From Larix kaempferi (Eukaryota; Streptophyta; Pinopsida; Pinales; Pinaceae): 64,000 nt of DNA. Position 1 is the stretch's first letter; each line of letters opens with the position of its first letter. Under the pieces are notes generated by a model. It was not told the origin of the DNA and did not search any database. It was given only the letters and a program-made list of their open reading frames with translations. The stretch covers positions 1,687,001 through 1,751,000 of the forward strand of contig BSBM01001666.1 of assembly GCA_027924585.1 (NCBI GenBank), in the 5' to 3' direction. A program made the position numbers and the translations under genes. Positions 21,188 through 33,600 of the stretch are shown here, piece by piece.

Positions 21188-23188
21188 ATGCAGATAGTCC
21201 TGAAGAGAGAGATTCAGTGCTTCGTGCTCCACGAAGCATGAGAGGATCTGACGTCGCCCGACAGGGCGGCCATCGGTAATGCTCCCGTTCACTGAGGAGT
21301 GATGCCAGGCCGGGGTCGACTGCCACTGGTGGCGGCAGTAGGAGAGATAGTGTGTCGGTTCATCCTGATGACATACATGTGGATCCCCAGGAGGAGGATG
21401 TGCAACAAGACACAAGTGCATCAGGTGCGTATTTTTTGTTAGCACATTTTCAGTAAAGTTTTAGTATATAATGCATTGAATTTCAGCTGCAAGTTATAAT
21501 ATATATTTTTAGTAACATTTGTGTTTTGGTTTGGATCGCAGGTGCCCCATCAGGGGGATCGTACGATGATGAGGTTGCATAGATCACTCTCGCTAACATA
21601 ATTTCCTAGTGAGAGTGGGTGAGCTCATGTGTGAGCACTTTGAGGGAGGATTCTCCCACACGGCGATCTTTGTAGATGATGTTATCAGCAATTGATGAGA
21701 TGTTGATCCTCTATAGGAGGGTAGGACCTCTCAGTGACATTTGGCGACATTCATGCCAGAGGAGGAGAGATGGTGTCATTGGGATCCATAAATGGGAGGA
21801 TGTCAAAGTCACCATAAGAGGGCATGACATCAAGGGTGCTTTATTCGACATCCCTCGTGACTGCACCCCCGGTCAACCAATTAGAATCAGGGAGTTTAAG
21901 TTGGAGGTAGCTGCACCACATATATATGATAGATTCATGGGAGCATGGGGCATGTTCCCCCACCATGACCAGGTCCCATTGTACTTTGCAAAACATGTTT
22001 ATGCAGAGTTTGTTTTGGACATGCACCCGAATTACACTAGCACAGGGTCCCAGTTCTATGGGGCTGGTAGGGGACGCTCCTACCAACGTCCTGGAGCTCG
22101 GAGAGACCCTGCCTTCGTGCCACCCACTCCGAGGTTGATACCGCTTCCAGACAGGGCGGCTATCAGGTCGGGGGATGTGGCACAATCATCCCAGCTTGCT
22201 GCAGAGGCTAGAGCTGACCTTGCAGACTCGTTGTTCACTACCTTGGGCAGTGTTGCTGTTGCTATGTATGGAGAGGCATCTATACCACCCCCTCCACCTG
22301 CAGAGCCTAAGATAGAGTATGTCTCTAGTGACATGCTCAGGAGTTTCGATCGAGAGACCCTACTGCGGTATGCTGAGTCAACGCGAGATGCATACTTTCA
22401 GTTATATCGTAGATGCGTCGCTACACGGCAGGTATACTTTTGTACAATTATGTATATATGTTCTTCATGTTACATCATATCAATGTCGCAAATTGAATGG
22501 TCAATAATACTTAAGGGAGTTGTATTCTATTGATCCATGCAGGGGACCCCATCCATGGATCAACTCTTTGCTAGCGAGCCATCTATTGGTCCGCCAGTCG
22601 GGGTAAGTTATAATTTATGTTCCAATTTAATTTGTGTTTGAATATTATTTCTCAGTTTAAATAATTTGTGTTTTATTTCTTAATTATTTCAAATTGTACA
22701 GGGCAACGGAAAGGCGGTAGATCTTGATTATGGACATGAGGACCGCGAAGGTTCTGGCGAGCCGGGTTCAGAGACACATGTGAGTTTTAATTTATGTTCC
22801 AATTCATGTTATTTAGTCACATTTAGTAATTGATTTTTGTACTTTATGTTTCAATTTTTTACGGATAGCTTTTAAATTATGTTAAATTTAGTTTTAATTT
22901 TTAATAAATCTAACTTATTACATGTAATGGCATATTACATAGGCATCGCAACAGGCGGGTGTCAATGCTGCAATGGATTTCACACATAGTTGGGATGTAG
23001 CTCGAGTACATTATCCTAATGAAGGGCCATCTACCCGTATTCCTACCCAGATCCTGGATATCACCATTGACACGACGGATATGGCGCAATTCCTTGAGGG
23101 TTTAGAGTCTCAGAGACAGCAGCGGGCTGCTACACAGGAGGGCAGTCAGAGGGACGATCACAGGCCTCGTGGGGGTAGTGGCCAATGA
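21188..23188 (+). pseudogene. Five-exon gene of unknown function (damaged)
   Basis: Exons inferred from GT-AG sites that keep the frame: ~21,188-21,424, 21,542-22,431, 22,543-22,602, 22,702-22,779 and 22,943-23,188 (TGA). Exon 1 codes a Ser/Gly/Asp-rich acidic stretch. Exon 2 has the best-ordered part (GALFDIPRDCTPGQP, APHIYDRFMGAWGMFPHHDQ, VPLYFAKHVYAEFVLDMHPN), then Pro-rich sequence. The last exon holds SRIPTQILDITIDTTD-like sequence and a Gln/Arg-rich end. I recognise no family. Damage: an in-frame TAA near 21,281 and stops plus a frameshift around 21,584-21,690. The start is lost in the minisatellite. With its unusual Gly/Pro/Ser-rich, GC-richer exons in AT-rich surroundings, it may be an accessory gene of a large DNA transposon. 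Confidence 0.55.
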
Positions 23189-23189
23189 G

Positions 23190-23767
23190 TTGATGATATA
23201 TACATTTCCATGTTTTGAATATTTTCATATTTTATATATTTTCATGTTTTGGATGATCTATATATACGTTATCATGTTTTGGATATGGATTTATATCATT
23301 TATACATGGACTTTTATCATATATGGACTTTGGATATGGAATTTTATCATATATTTTGATGTTTTCATGTGTATTTTGTATATGATTTGAAATCAATTGT
23401 TTTTTATATTAGATCTGGACATAGTTATTACAGTTACAAATTTATGTTTTGTCGTTTCAAATGCAAATTTAATGTGTAGTTACAATTTAGTTCAATTTAA
23501 AATGCAAATTTCGACTACATTAGAGAACATCTTCCAAAATTTAGAATTGAATACATACATTACGTTTTAAAATTGAAATTACAATTCCAATTCAATTACA
23601 ATGTAAAATTTCCAATTTAATGTGTAATTTCAATTCCAATTCAATTGCAATTTAAAAGCTCATTTTCAACTACATTACAATTGCAGAAATGAAATCAACA
23701 TGTAAAATTATAATACATTTGAAATTAATAATTGAAATTTTGATTACATTATGTTGTCTACACATTA
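23190..23767. repeat. AT-rich degenerate repeat spacer
   Basis: Contains recurring ATGTTTTGGATATGGA-type and CAATTCAATTACAATTT-type units. The second type recurs at 26,215, 28,130 and after 31,230, so it appears to be a family-wide spacer of the 20.7-34 kb block. No coding sequence. Confidence 0.6.
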
Positions 23768-24080
23768 CAATTCAATTACAATTTAAAATTAAAATCTCAA
23801 ATTTAATGTGTAATTTCAATTGAGAATACAATGTGTTGTTCCAATTTACAAGTTCAATTTCAATTACATTACAATTGCATTTGAAATAAATTTTTTAAAT
23901 TATGATACATTGTACAATCTAAAATTTAAATTTTACAATTTTACCTTGTATATATATGTATTTTAAATTCTCAATTTTGTATTTGAAATCAAAATTTAAA
24001 ATTAGAATACATTTGAAATTGAAAATTGAAATTGACATTTTTCATTATGTTGTCTACACATTACAATTCACTTACAGTTT
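23768..24080. repeat. Left ~313-bp direct repeat flanking the LINE
   Basis: Runs from CAATTCAATTACAATTT to TTCACTTACAGTTT and is repeated with only about ten differences at 26,215-26,526. The LINE's T-run (poly-A on the minus strand) starts at its right edge. It is either an exceptionally long target-site duplication or a pre-existing duplication. Confidence 0.85.
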
Positions 24081-26214
24081 TTTTTCACAGAAAAATATAA
24101 CTTACTATTAATATATGAAATAGTAAATAACACCAACTGTCAGAAACCAACATACAGCTCTAATAAACTGTCCAAGAGAGCACATGACATGTCAGACATA
24201 TAGCCCGAAGCATCATCAACATCAGCAGAATAGTGCAAAAGAAAGTGACATATGTCCACAAATAAAACAAGATCCCTCCAACAGGAGAAACGGATCCATA
24301 TACCATCATATGTAATCAAGGGTCCATAAACAAAAATAATAATGTTCACATGAACTGACGGGCATAACAGCCAATCCCCAACAATGTCAAGTAACTAACA
24401 AAGCTAAATATACCAAAACGTAGCCCATAAATAACCGTCAACGTGCCGCAAAAAGGGATGTACAAAAACGTCCAACAAGGAGTTGGAACCAGCCCCTAAT
24501 AAAGATCTGCACAATGAGCTATCAGGAGCAAATAAGTATAGCATCACATATAGTAAAGTGCAAGAAAATAGTATAAATAGATAAAGTACAATACAAAAAA
24601 ACATCATGTCCAATGTAAATGATGAGAGCCCTGAGCAAACAGTATATTCTCCCGCCAATCCTGCCACATGATGACCCCAACCTCAGAGTATAGCGCCTTC
24701 TTTGACAGCATGTCCGCCTCCATATTCACCTCCCGAAATACATGTTCAAAATGTATGTGCTGAAAATCCCGGATAAGTCCCTGAGTCGCAATCATCCAAT
24801 GTTTAAGAAGCAAGACATTGAGAGCAGTTCTGCCCTTCGCCCAAGAGATGATAGATAATGAATCACCATACACCACCAGTGAAGTGATCATACTCCTCCG
24901 AGCCCAGAACAGTAAGAGCCAAAGGGCACATAACTCACTCCAAGTATTGGATCCATTGCCCAGGTTCAGCCAAGTATGGATGGAGACATCATTAGAAATG
25001 TGAATAATAGCACCCGCTCCACCCCCCCCAAAACCTCCCACCGCAGCCCCATCAAAAAAACCGCAAGGGAACATCAGTGCAGGGGGGGCATGTCGAATGG
25101 TCCTTTCCGGTCTAAGTCTGCCCCTGGCAGCACCATGTATAGAGACAAATTCACAATGTGCAGCAATGGTTTTACAACAAAGCCCATCCCTGAAAGGAGC
25201 TATGTTCTCGAAAATAAGTAGGTTCCGGGCCTTCCACACCTCCCAGATCATAAAATATGGAAGTTCGGTACACCCAGATACAATGCGTGACCAAGCAACG
25301 AGACATTCACTAATAGAGCAATAATTCCATTGGAAATGTATACCCATCTTGATTGCAATTGAGTTCCACAGACCCCTAATAAATAAACAGGAATTAAATA
25401 GATGGTCAACCGATTCCTCCTGAGTGCAACAGAAAGAGCACCATCCCGGACCGCAGAAACCTCGTTTGCAGAGGTTGTCCCAGGTTAAGATTTTGTTACA
25501 CAATGCGAGCCAGACAAAACATTTAATCTTGAGGGGCAGGATAAGTTTCCAAATAGCCTTATCCCACCAACGGGCCAAAATCTGGGAATCAGAAAATATA
25601 GCCTCATAAGCCAACTTTGCAGTGACATTCCCACCAGCCACGTCCCACGTCCAAACCAGTCGATCAGCTTCATCAGATAACCTCAAATTTGACTGATATA
25701 TCGGTCTGATATATTCCTCCCATTCGTTCCCCATGGAGCCCATTAGTCCCAATTGAGTAGCCGAGATCCATAAAGGTCGCCCATCCGCATTCCATCCAGC
25801 CACATGTGCCAAAGTATGATAACCATTAGCTCTGAGATGTGTTCTTAAGTCCAACGATAGAGTATGTCCCGATGGACCACCCAGGAAAGGATCCAGTCCC
25901 AATTTTATATCACGACCATTGCCCGACAACCAAGCAATCCAGAGTGTTATGACCCTGAAGGCCCCCATTAGACCATTCCAAATATTTGAGACACCCACAG
26001 TTGCAGGCCTGTTCAAACGCAGCCAATTTGCCACCGAAATATTCCTCAAATATTTAGCTCGGATAATCCTCCCCCAAATCGATTGATCAAAGAGAACGCG
26101 CCAGAGGCTCTTTGCGTGCAGGGCCATAACAAATGATTCAAGATCTTTAATATTCCATCCACCCAAGTAACAGGGACGAGCCAAAACCTTCCAATTCATA
26201 AGATGAAATTTATC
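24081..26214 (-). mobile_element. 5'-truncated L1-type LINE
   Basis: A non-LTR retrotransposon inserted on the minus strand. It holds the C-terminal part of ORF2, a ~520-bp 3' UTR (24,086-24,603) and a short poly-A seen as T8 at 24,078-24,085. The reverse transcriptase and endonuclease are missing through 5' truncation, which is normal for target-primed insertion. It is flanked by ~312-bp direct repeats. Confidence 0.85.
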
Positions 26215-26217
26215 CAA
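24604..26217 (-). CDS. LINE ORF2 C-terminal fragment: zf-RVT and RNase H domains
   Basis: An uninterrupted 537-codon frame, the best-preserved in the window. The N-terminal part (GGWNIKDLESFVMALHAKSL, WGRIIRAKYL) is the region downstream of RT. The zinc-binding RT-associated domain (zf-RVT) follows around residues 205-290 (WKLILPLKIKCFVWLALCNK, CSFC, then DHLFNSC). An RNase H domain lies at about residues 385-515, with catalytic acids in GFFDGAAVGG, NTWSELCALW, VVYGDSLSII and NMEADMLSKKAL. The true start codon lies upstream in the lost 5' part; the first Met is internal. The last codons before 26,214 are junction sequence. Lack of stops and the similar flanking repeats suggest a fairly recent insertion, but it cannot move on its own. 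Confidence 0.85.
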   Translation of the reverse strand: MDKFHLMNWKVLARPCYLGGWNIKDLESFVMALHAKSLWRVLFDQSIWGRIIRAKYLRNISVANWLRLNRPATVGVSNIWNGLMGAFRVITLWIAWLSGNGRDIKLGLDPFLGGPSGHTLSLDLRTHLRANGYHTLAHVAGWNADGRPLWISATQLGLMGSMGNEWEEYIRPIYQSNLRLSDEADRLVWTWDVAGGNVTAKLAYEAIFSDSQILARWWDKAIWKLILPLKIKCFVWLALCNKILTWDNLCKRGFCGPGWCSFCCTQEESVDHLFNSCLFIRGLWNSIAIKMGIHFQWNYCSISECLVAWSRIVSGCTELPYFMIWEVWKARNLLIFENIAPFRDGLCCKTIAAHCEFVSIHGAARGRLRPERTIRHAPPALMFPCGFFDGAAVGGFGGGGAGAIIHISNDVSIHTWLNLGNGSNTWSELCALWLLLFWARRSMITSLVVYGDSLSIISWAKGRTALNVLLLKHWMIATQGLIRDFQHIHFEHVFREVNMEADMLSKKALYSEVGVIMWQDWRENILFAQGSHHLHWT

Positions 26218-26526
26218 TTCAATTACAATTTAAAATTAAAATCTCAAATTTAATGTGTAATTTCAATTGAGAATACAATGTGTTGTTCCAATGTACAAGT
26301 TCAATTCCAATTACATTACAATTGCATTTGAAATAAAATTTTAAATTATGATACATTGTACAATCTAAAATTTAAATTTTACAATTTTACATTGTATATA
26401 GATGTATTTTAAATTCTCAATTTTGTATTTGAAATCAAAATTTAAAATTAGAATACATTTGAAATTGAAAATTGAAATTGACATTTTGCATTATATTGTC
26501 TACACATTACAATTCACTTACAGTTT
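26215..26526. repeat. Right ~312-bp direct repeat flanking the LINE
   Basis: Near-identical partner of 23,768-24,080. It begins directly at the truncated 5' edge of the LINE and ends TTCACTTACAGTTT. Confidence 0.85.
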
Positions 26527-28129
26527 CCACATTCCAATTCAATTACATGGAAAATTTAATGTGTAATTTCAATTGAAAATTCAATGTGTTGTTGTATATA
26601 AGAATGTTTTTGTCCATTGAGAGTGTGAAATATCCCTTGAGACAAAATTATATAATTACAAGTTATATAGTATGTAGGTAATCTTTGTGTTATTTTCTTT
26701 TAAGTGCGTGCTCTAATCTAAAGTCATAAAGGTATGGTTTGTTTTCTTGGCAATGGGCATAACCACCTAGTTAATATAAGAAATGGAAATATGTTGATAG
26801 CAGATGCTTGTACAACTATGGTAGAAACTATGCTTGTACAACTATTTCATATGATTTATGTTTTGATGACAAATGGAGATAATGACACCATTTGATTCAA
26901 CTAGGTAAGTTGCATATATGAAGGCATGTACAAGTTATTACCTTTCCATGTACTATGCTTGTATGTTGAATGTTCACATCAACATGTACAAAATAACTTT
27001 TTATTGAATGCGAGTATGTAAAGTTAATGAATGCTTACATCAACAAACAAAATAATGTTTTGTGAGACTATGCTTCCCAACTACTTATGACAAAACCTTA
27101 CAAATCATTTTGATGATATGGACGATGTAATCCTCATCTCATCATGGCTTACACTTGATGCCATCAAGAACATAGTTCACCATGATACACGATTATAACA
27201 AATGAAGTCAAGAATTATGTGAATTATAACAAGTGTCAAGCAAAGGGATTTTCAACCACCAAATCACCATAACTAAATGTCACCCACGAATGTAAAAATT
27301 CTACTAGCAAGGTCAATCTAATTATTAATCAATTGCTTTGGAAGGAAACCAAATTGAAGGAGTGTTTTGGTGCCCTTCATTTCCCTTAGTAAGCAAAATT
27401 AAAAACTATGGATTGATTGCGGTCACGTCACAAAAAATATAGCTAAGGAAGAGTCACATATATACCACACATGGGTATGTATGAGACCTCTGGTTGAAGC
27501 TTCAATGATAGACTATGAACAATCAAGGGAAACACAATAGTCCTAAAGAGAAAAAATTCTAGGTTATCAATACAAGAATGTGTGGTCCAAACAATAATTA
27601 TAATGCCCAAAATTTTCTAAATTCATATATTAAAGAATGTTGCACAAAATGGTAATCGATCACCAAATTCAAGTTCAAGGTAGGTGACAACATTGAGTAT
27701 CTATTATATAGAGCATTGTCACATATGAATACAAGGGACATAGAAGAGTCTAGAGGTTTAAGGATAAAGTCTAGAGCCATATAAATTTCCCTGAAGGTGT
27801 GGGGACTCTCAATTGCATAAACAATGTATGTCTTAATCATCATACTCCTAAATTGAATTAAGTGGGCATGCATTGCATGCTAACCACGGTAGTTATCTCT
27901 CAATTCCTTTTTTCTTGTGTTTTCAATGTACTTATGATAGTTATGTGTTTTCAAGGTACCCAAACTCATTTCACATGATTTCCATTCTTATAAATATGAA
28001 AATAGAAATTAAGTTTTGGCCATCATGAATTTTACTTAGTTGAAGCAATTATTTAGTGACCTAAAACCTAAAATACATAAGTTTATTGATTTTGGTTTAA
28101 CCTGGATTATAATGTATACAATTTTGCAA
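26527..28129. other. No recognisable feature
   Basis: AT-rich non-coding sequence. Short open frames occur but have no motif, and I see no strong repeat beyond scattered short ones. Confidence 0.5.
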
Positions 28130-28262
28130 GTTTGGAATCAAAATTTAAAATTAGAATACATTGTACAATTCAAAATTTAAATTTCACCATTCCACACTAT
28201 ATAGATGTATTTTAAATTCTCAATTACATTACAATTGTATTTGAAATCAAAATCTAAAATTA
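28130..28262. repeat. Partial copy of the AT-rich spacer repeat
   Basis: GAATCAAAATTTAAAATTAG and TATAGATGTATTTTAAATTC match the inner part of the 23,768 and 26,215 repeats in order. This is a third, more diverged copy. Confidence 0.7.
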
Positions 28263-31200
28263 GAACATGTACATGTTCAAGTGTATTCACATTGGAGCAC
28301 CATGACCCAAATTTCACAAAAGCCTCCCATCTGGTATTTGTATTCTTGACATTAAAGCATAGATACAAAAATACATTTATAAAACAACCTCCACAAAAAT
28401 CTCCAAAAAAATATTACACAAGACAACATGAAAACTATGCCAATGATGCAAGTGGAATACATGTAACTCATTCATCTGGCCAATGGGTTATAGGAATGCA
28501 AGTCTCCATAATACGATCATGGTCAGCTTTTGTCATCTTCCATCTCTTTGGATCACCTCTCTTCACCTTGATTTCTGTTAGAGGTATCCGAGCTGCAACC
28601 ACCAAATGACTGTATTGACATGATATATATTTAGGCATAAAATATCTGTAAATAATGTGAGCACCCTGTTTTTTCACTTTTTCAAAAAAGTGTCCCATTA
28701 GAACCATGTCTCCAACCTGGTATGTGAAGTCCCCATATTGGTAGGGTCGCACCAATCTACTCTTTATTTGCGTGCACCGCATCAAATAGTATGCAACATT
28801 TTCTTGGTTGTGGAGGGGTGCAATGACAATGAATACATCACCTGCAAGATACATTACAAATATTATTCAAATGTCCTACGTGCAAATTTCTACAACATTT
28901 GTATATGTGTAAGATATAATGAACTAATTAACTTAATGAAGACTCTTGTACCTTCCCTAACCATATCGGAAACTCGATCATGATCTAATGAGACCATTGC
29001 CTCTTCAGTGTGCATCTCTTGCCATGTTGGAATTGGATGTGGGCCCTTTGGATTAAGAGATACATATTTCAATGGTTTGACATATAAATCATTTTCACAG
29101 TGATCAAGCTCGCATCCATTTGCATCAATGCAAAAATTGCAAAAGCAGGCATACTTCCTCGTTTCAATGGAAAATATGTCCCCCATATCTTTACTTCGAA
29201 CAGAATGCAATTCCCTCATACCAGGGATGGTGTCACAATACCATGGAATGGATCTATTAAGATCTCCAAGGGAAACATCCCAGAAGAACCTACATGGAAT
29301 TCAGTTTGTCATATGTAAATTCCTATCGAGTACATGTGTTCTTTTGGAAATGTTGATATTGAATGTTATTAGCTTATTAATTGAGTTTGGAGTTTATTAC
29401 CTACACACCGGCCTTGCTTGTTCGCGACCCCGATGTCCCAAATGACGTGTGCACCAATCAACTCCTTCAATGGAGCATTTGAGTCGGGTTGCACCATGAC
29501 TCATTTGGTACCTCCGAAGTGCTCGTTTCACACATGCACCTGCGCCATCATGTTCACCCTTCCCATGCTGTGTCTCAAAAAAGCTCCAGGTGTGTTAGAT
29601 TCCTGTCTGTTTGTATAGGCGACTCAACCAATAAAATGAGCGTGCTGATTTGAATTGCCCTGCACACCCATCTGACCAAATCCAGTGTTCAGTAAATGAT
29701 ACGCCTCTCTGCCTGAATGAATCATAAATCAACCCAAAGCAGTGTTGAACGAATAATGTGTCATGCTCACGATCATCACTAACATAAAAATGGTACTCCT
29801 TGATCACTTCGCGTGACTAGGGAGTGCTATCCCTACCATCAATCTTTTCATGAGCATGTCTATACAACACATGTACGAAGATAGACACCTGAACCTATGG
29901 GAGTGCTTTATGTATTTATAAATCTGACTTTGAAACTTCTCCATGAAATCTGAAACAGGAATCTCATCATCGAGCAAGTCGATCCTCTTGGATGGCACAG
30001 ATGAAGAAGGTGTTGGATTCATGGTGACGTACTCGTACCTCTTCCACCTAACGGTGATATCTGACAATCCATGGTGTGTTGTATCGATAGGAAAGTTCCT
30101 ATGGAACAATGTCAAATCACCGCATTCATGGCATTTTCTCCCACCTACACACCTCTTATTGAAAAACACGTGTTCAGGATTCCTGTTGCATAGTATCATA
30201 CAAATAAAATCTTGCACTGTGTGAGGAGCTAGTACACCGTTCCAGTGCCTTTTGCAAAAATCCAGAAATGTGTCATAGTATAGTTGAAATTAAACGTGGT
30301 AATGATAACAACAAGTGTTGCAAATCGTATTCGGCCTAATATACCACGGTTTCAATTTGTTGAACATGCTAAATGATATTTGAACACCAAGATTAGTTTC
30401 TTGGAATTCCTCGTAAAGTGCAACTCCCGTCATCTCTATCACATGCTTACAGTGCTCCTGATAAATGCCTCTGGATAAACGTTGTCGCAGGACATGCTTT
30501 CGATCTGGAATAGCACGAGAATGACTATCCCAAAACTCTATCACCTTCTCTCTAATGCCTGCTGCCATCCTATCTCGATAGGGTTCCCTACAAATAAGAG
30601 CCCAACAAGCAGTTTCATCACTTTCATCTATCCGGACCCTGGATTTAGTATATTTGAGCAATATTCTTTTTGAAACATTGAGCAATGATGCCATTGTTGA
30701 TACCATTCGATTTCTTGATGTGCTTTGTGCCACAACAGCCGTTGTAATTGACTTACGAGCAACTCGGGTATCATTGTTTCTTGATTTTCCAAATGAAGAT
30801 AATGCAGTTCTTACATTTTCTATTGCATTCTGGCATGTCTTTTTTGTTTTAACATCTTGAAAACTCAACAACTTTGTGGCACGTTTCAATTTTTTGTGTT
30901 TTATCAACCCATGTAGGATTTGAGCTTGTGCCATCGTTGAATGTTGTTCAAAATATGACTTGATTATGTTATTGACATGCTCTCTAACTCTCCGACCAGG
31001 GATCGAGTTCCCAATCTCTTCTTGTGCATAAACAACTACACAATCCTCTAGAAAATTTCCACCCCTTCCAACCCCACTGCAACTCCCAATTATATTTTCA
31101 ATGTGAGAGGGAAATGTGTCATGTGATGGCTAATCAGGATCATGAGGGGGCACAGGGTCATGTGATTCTTGATCACCATGATGTGATGTCTGACCATAAT

Positions 31201-31469
31201 CTCTCCCTGCGTAACATGTAAATTAACAAACTGAAAATTGGTTACTTGATAGTTGTGCATTGAACTTTAAAATAGCTAGTAACTTGAAATTTGATGTGGA
31301 AATTGAAAAATTGAAAATTGCATGTGAATTGAATTTTCCAACTAATACATTTAGCTTGAGAATTGTTCTAAGTAAAAATAGAAATTGCTAGTAACTTGAA
31401 ATTTGAAATTGCTCAAGTAACTTGAAATTGCTAGTAACTTGAAATTTCAAATTGCTCAAGTGATACGAA

Positions 31470-32020
31470 CCGTTACACCAAAACCCTGAGGTGTTAGTGA
31501 AGGCCACCCACTAGGATCTTAACATCTCACCGCGCTCCACAGTCTAGACTCTGGGCTGGATGTGCGCCCGTACGGTGGTGTTCCCTCTGCATCGTACGAG
31601 CCCCGGACGAACACTGCAATGTCGACGTTGGATCTGAAATGACGCGGAAGTGATCGACAACAGTTCCACTGAAAATAGATATGGACCCCAGGTATGTTCG
31701 GCTTCCTAACAGTTCAGGTGTTTCATTCGGCAACCAATGCTGCTTGCGTATTGGGGCAATACCCCTCACTCCACGGCTCAGGTAATACTGATAACCGCTT
31801 GGACACAAACGAAAGCTCTTGGTTTACCTCACGGGTGGAAACTATTCAATCAGGTAGGGGTTGTTGCCCTTTTCGCTGGCAGGTCCTCTCAATGGGCCAA
31901 CTACTTTGGAGTTCTTGTGGTACTCCTCACAATGAGTTTTAGGGATTATGCCCAAGTACTTCCCACAGTTAAGCAGACAATGATTATTCCCAGATCCAAA
32001 CTTGCAACAGATGCGCAATT
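31470..32020. other. GC-richer island of unknown origin within intron 1
   Basis: About 550 bp of balanced base composition sit between AT-rich TTGAAATTGCTAGTAACTTG-type repeats. Both strands have moderately long open frames (a 93-codon frame on minus, 31,527-31,808; a 121-codon frame on plus, 31,737-32,102), but I recognise neither. It looks like an insertion from a different source (another transposon, or organelle DNA). No target duplication could be fixed. Confidence 0.4.
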
Positions 32021-33600
32021 GGTAGTAACTTGTACATTTAACTTTAAAATTGCTAGTAACTTGAAAATCAACTATATATATTTAAGTCAAGATAATTATT
32101 AATAACTTGATAAAAATTATTGTGGGCATAAAAATTAATATCATTTACAATCATCACATTATATAATTGTGGGCAAATTTTCTTTATGCAATTTATGTCC
32201 ATTTTACTTTTACATTACAAGAAAAATGTTATTTTAACTTTATGGTATAATTTATAAATAAATAAATATTCAAAATACAAGTTGCAAATCACCATGCAAA
32301 GAATAAATGATTACAACACTTCTACCCTAGAATTTCAAGGACAACATCATGCATCCCATGTTGTATATACATGAAATAAAAATTTGAGATTGATTTTCTA
32401 CCCATCATAACATACCTATTATACTCTAAATGTGGGGAAAAAAACATTGATTTTAGAGATGAATACGATATTTAATTAAAAACATTGTAGTGATATGATT
32501 GAGGGGAAATTCATAAATTTTAATGCAAAATAACATTTTCATTAGTTGATGATTTTGCAATTTCAACAATAGACATTTAAATGGAAATTGTAATTTTATC
32601 ATAAATTGCAATTTAAGGATTTTTTTTATCAATAATGCTTCACATATGAATGCAAGGTTGCAAACATTGCAAATTTAATTATTTTCAATTTGTCCTAACA
32701 AAATATATGGTTCTAATCATTAATCTTATCATGGTAATATGTCATATTATGCAAATAAAAATATATGTGATAGATGATTTTTTTTTTAAAGTAAACATTA
32801 TAATTAAATAGCTCTTTGAACATTCATTTGTATTCAAATATTCATTACTATGAAAATATTGCCAACCACCATAACTATGAAAATATTCATTCATTTGTTT
32901 TCAAATTGAATAAATTCTAACTAATACATAACTATCAAACATGTAAATTTTAAAATATTCATTCATTTGTTTTGAAATTGAATTTTCTAACAAAACAAGA
33001 ATTGAATATACATTTAACTTGAAATTGTTAGTAACTTAAAAATTGCAATTAGTTAAATATGTACAATTTAACTTGAAAATATAGTGTCTAAGTGTACATT
33101 TAATTTGAAAATTATTCTAATAACACTGAAAATTGTTAATAAAGTTTAGAAATTTCAAAATAGTTAATATGTACATACATTTTAACTTGAAAATAGAATC
33201 TAAGTGTACATTTCATTTGAAAATTGTTGGACAATAAAATTGAAAAATGTTAGCAAACTTTGAAATAATTTGAAAATTGTTTTAAAGCAACTTTGAAGCA
33301 TAATTTGAAAATGGTTAGCAACTTTGAAATAATTTGAAAATAGTTAAAAATATGTTCATATCTTAACATGAAAATAGAATATAAATTTACACGTTTCATT
33401 TGAAAATTGTTCTAATTTAACTTTGGTTTAAAGCCACTTGAAAATTGTTCATTTAACATAAAAAATGTTGCAAATTTTGAAATTTAAATAACAAATTGAT
33501 GAAATAAATAAGAATATAATTACAAATAAATACGAAACAAATTAAATTATGAAATTTAGTTAGATTTATTGAAAAATTGTTACTAATTTTGTAAATTATG
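32021..33600. repeat. AT-rich degenerate repeats of TTGAAAATTGTT type
   Basis: Intron 1 of the transposase-like gene is filled with variants of AACTTGAAAATTGTTAGTAA and TTGAAAATAG, each 30-60 bp apart. No coding content. Confidence 0.6.

Noticed and set aside
20564-21445. 293-codon minus-strand open frame rich in Phe, Gln, Asn and Ser
   Set aside because: It is the translation of the minisatellite, with the antisense of exon 1 of the 21,188-23,188 gene. A repeat of short AT-rich units lacking stops gives an artificial open frame.
24818-25324. Plus-strand open frames opposite the LINE
   Set aside because: They are antisense shadows of the zf-RVT/RNase H frame and have no recognisable domain.
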